Part shown: piece by piece, positions 6,385-6,938 of the stretch
Position numbering within the stretch: position 1 is the first letter of the stretch
Layout of the letters: every line of letters starts with the position of its first letter
Origin: Candidatus Methylomirabilota bacterium
Lineage (GTDB): Bacteria > Methylomirabilota > Methylomirabilia > Methylomirabilales > JACPAU01
Assembly (NCBI GenBank): GCA_023249205.1
Contig: JAHFDC010000042.1
Location: forward strand, 1-6,938
DNA: 6,938 nucleotides
Direction: 5' to 3'
Position numbers and translations under genes: made by a program
Notes under the pieces: model-generated
Seen by the model: the letters and a program-made list of their open reading frames with translations, nothing else
Databases searched by the model: none
What the model was told of the DNA's origin: nothing

Positions 6385-6938
6385 ATGGGGGCAGCGCGCC
6401 TGCTCATCGTGGACGACGACGAGAGCCTCCGGACCTCGCTCTGCGATGCCTTCCGGATGGAGGGCTATGCGGTGACGGGGGCGGCAGACGCCCAGGAGGC
6501 CCTCCCCCTCATCCAGGGGACCACGTTCGACGTCCTCATCAGCGACCTGATGCTCCCCGGGATTGACGGCCTCTCCCTCCTGGAGAAGGCCCGGGTCGTC
6601 CTGCCGGAGGCCGTGATCATTCTCATGACGGGCCAGGGGACGGTGGAGTCGGCCATCCGCGCGCTCAAGGGGGGAGCCTACGACTACATCCTCAAGCCCT
6701 TCAAACTGGAGGGGATCCTCCACGTGGTGGGCCGGGGCCTGGAGCAACAGCGCCTGCGGCGCGAGAATCTCGCCCTGGCCGAGATCAACCGCCGCCTCAC
6801 CGAGATTGACGAGATCAAGTCGCACCTCCTCTCGGCGATCACCCACGAGTTCCGGACCCCCCTCACCATCATCTACGGTTGGATGGACCTGCTCCTCTCC
6901 GGGCAGTTCGGGCACCTCTCCGGGGGCGTCCAGGAGAG
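6385..6938 (+). CDS. REC-histidine kinase hybrid, 3'-truncated by window edge
   Basis: This is the N-terminal part of a two-component signalling protein with a receiver domain ahead of a histidine kinase. Counting from the ATG at 6385, the receiver covers about residues 4-120. Its acidic pocket is D10/D11, the phospho-acceptor is D54 (codon 6544-6546, in SDLMLPG), the switch residue is T82 and the conserved lysine is K104 in KPF. A helical, probably coiled linker (about 119-146) leads to a HisKA domain with the H-box THEFRTPLT and phospho-acceptor H154 (codon 6844-6846). No stop occurs before the window ends, and the HATPase domain must lie beyond it. No membrane segment is visible, so it is probably cytoplasmic. 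An in-frame ATG at 6343 would add 14 residues but lacks a ribosome-binding site. The chosen start has GGAGGA at 6378-6383, unusually close, and fits the usual receiver N-terminus. The signal and partner are unknown. Confidence 0.9.
   Translation, partial: MGAARLLIVDDDESLRTSLCDAFRMEGYAVTGAADAQEALPLIQGTTFDVLISDLMLPGIDGLSLLEKARVVLPEAVIILMTGQGTVESAIRALKGGAYDYILKPFKLEGILHVVGRGLEQQRLRRENLALAEINRRLTEIDEIKSHLLSAITHEFRTPLTIIYGWMDLLLSGQFGHLSGGVQE

Noticed and set aside
6124..6915. Minus-strand reading frame of 263 codons opposite the rsmE end and hybrid kinase
   Set aside because: The plus strand shows clear RsmE, receiver and HisKA motifs across the same bases; the minus-strand product resembles nothing.

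Overview
This window looks like core chromosome from a GC-rich bacterium. Every supported gene is on the + strand, and third codon positions are strongly G/C by eye (composition not computed). Heat-shock control by HrcA at a perfect CIRCE element argues against a sigma-32-controlled enteric-type gammaproteobacterium. A high-GC, probably uncultured lineage (for example NC10/Rokubacteria-like or deltaproteobacterial) would fit, but this is a weak guess because no marker here fixes the phylum.

Layout, left to right: (1) the 3' part of lepB (signal peptidase I) enters from the left edge; (2) hemW, a radical-SAM heme chaperone; (3) a compact control region of about 80 bp with a sigma-70-type promoter whose -35 box contains the hemW stop codon, followed by a perfect CIRCE operator; (4) hrcA, grpE and dnaJ; (5) prmA and rsmE, which modify ribosomal protein L11 and 16S rRNA; (6) an 86-bp spacer with weak hairpins; (7) the 5' part of a REC-histidine kinase hybrid that runs off the right edge.

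How it works together: HrcA should bind the CIRCE and repress its own operon, hrcA-grpE-dnaJ and probably prmA-rsmE. The genes from hrcA to rsmE are separated by 7 bp, a 4-bp overlap, 13 bp and 17 bp. The order resembles the old cassette known from Bacillus subtilis (hemW, hrcA, grpE, dnaK, dnaJ, prmA, rsmE), with one clear difference: dnaK is absent. The grpE stop codon overlaps the dnaJ start codon exactly where dnaK would be expected. The co-chaperones are therefore separated from their Hsp70, which must be encoded elsewhere. This is the most notable point in the window.

I found no mobile element, CRISPR array, RNA gene or clearly novel system. The other findings are modest: clustered AT-rich codons at the hemW end, homopolymer runs, small motif departures, and the two-component hybrid with unknown partners.
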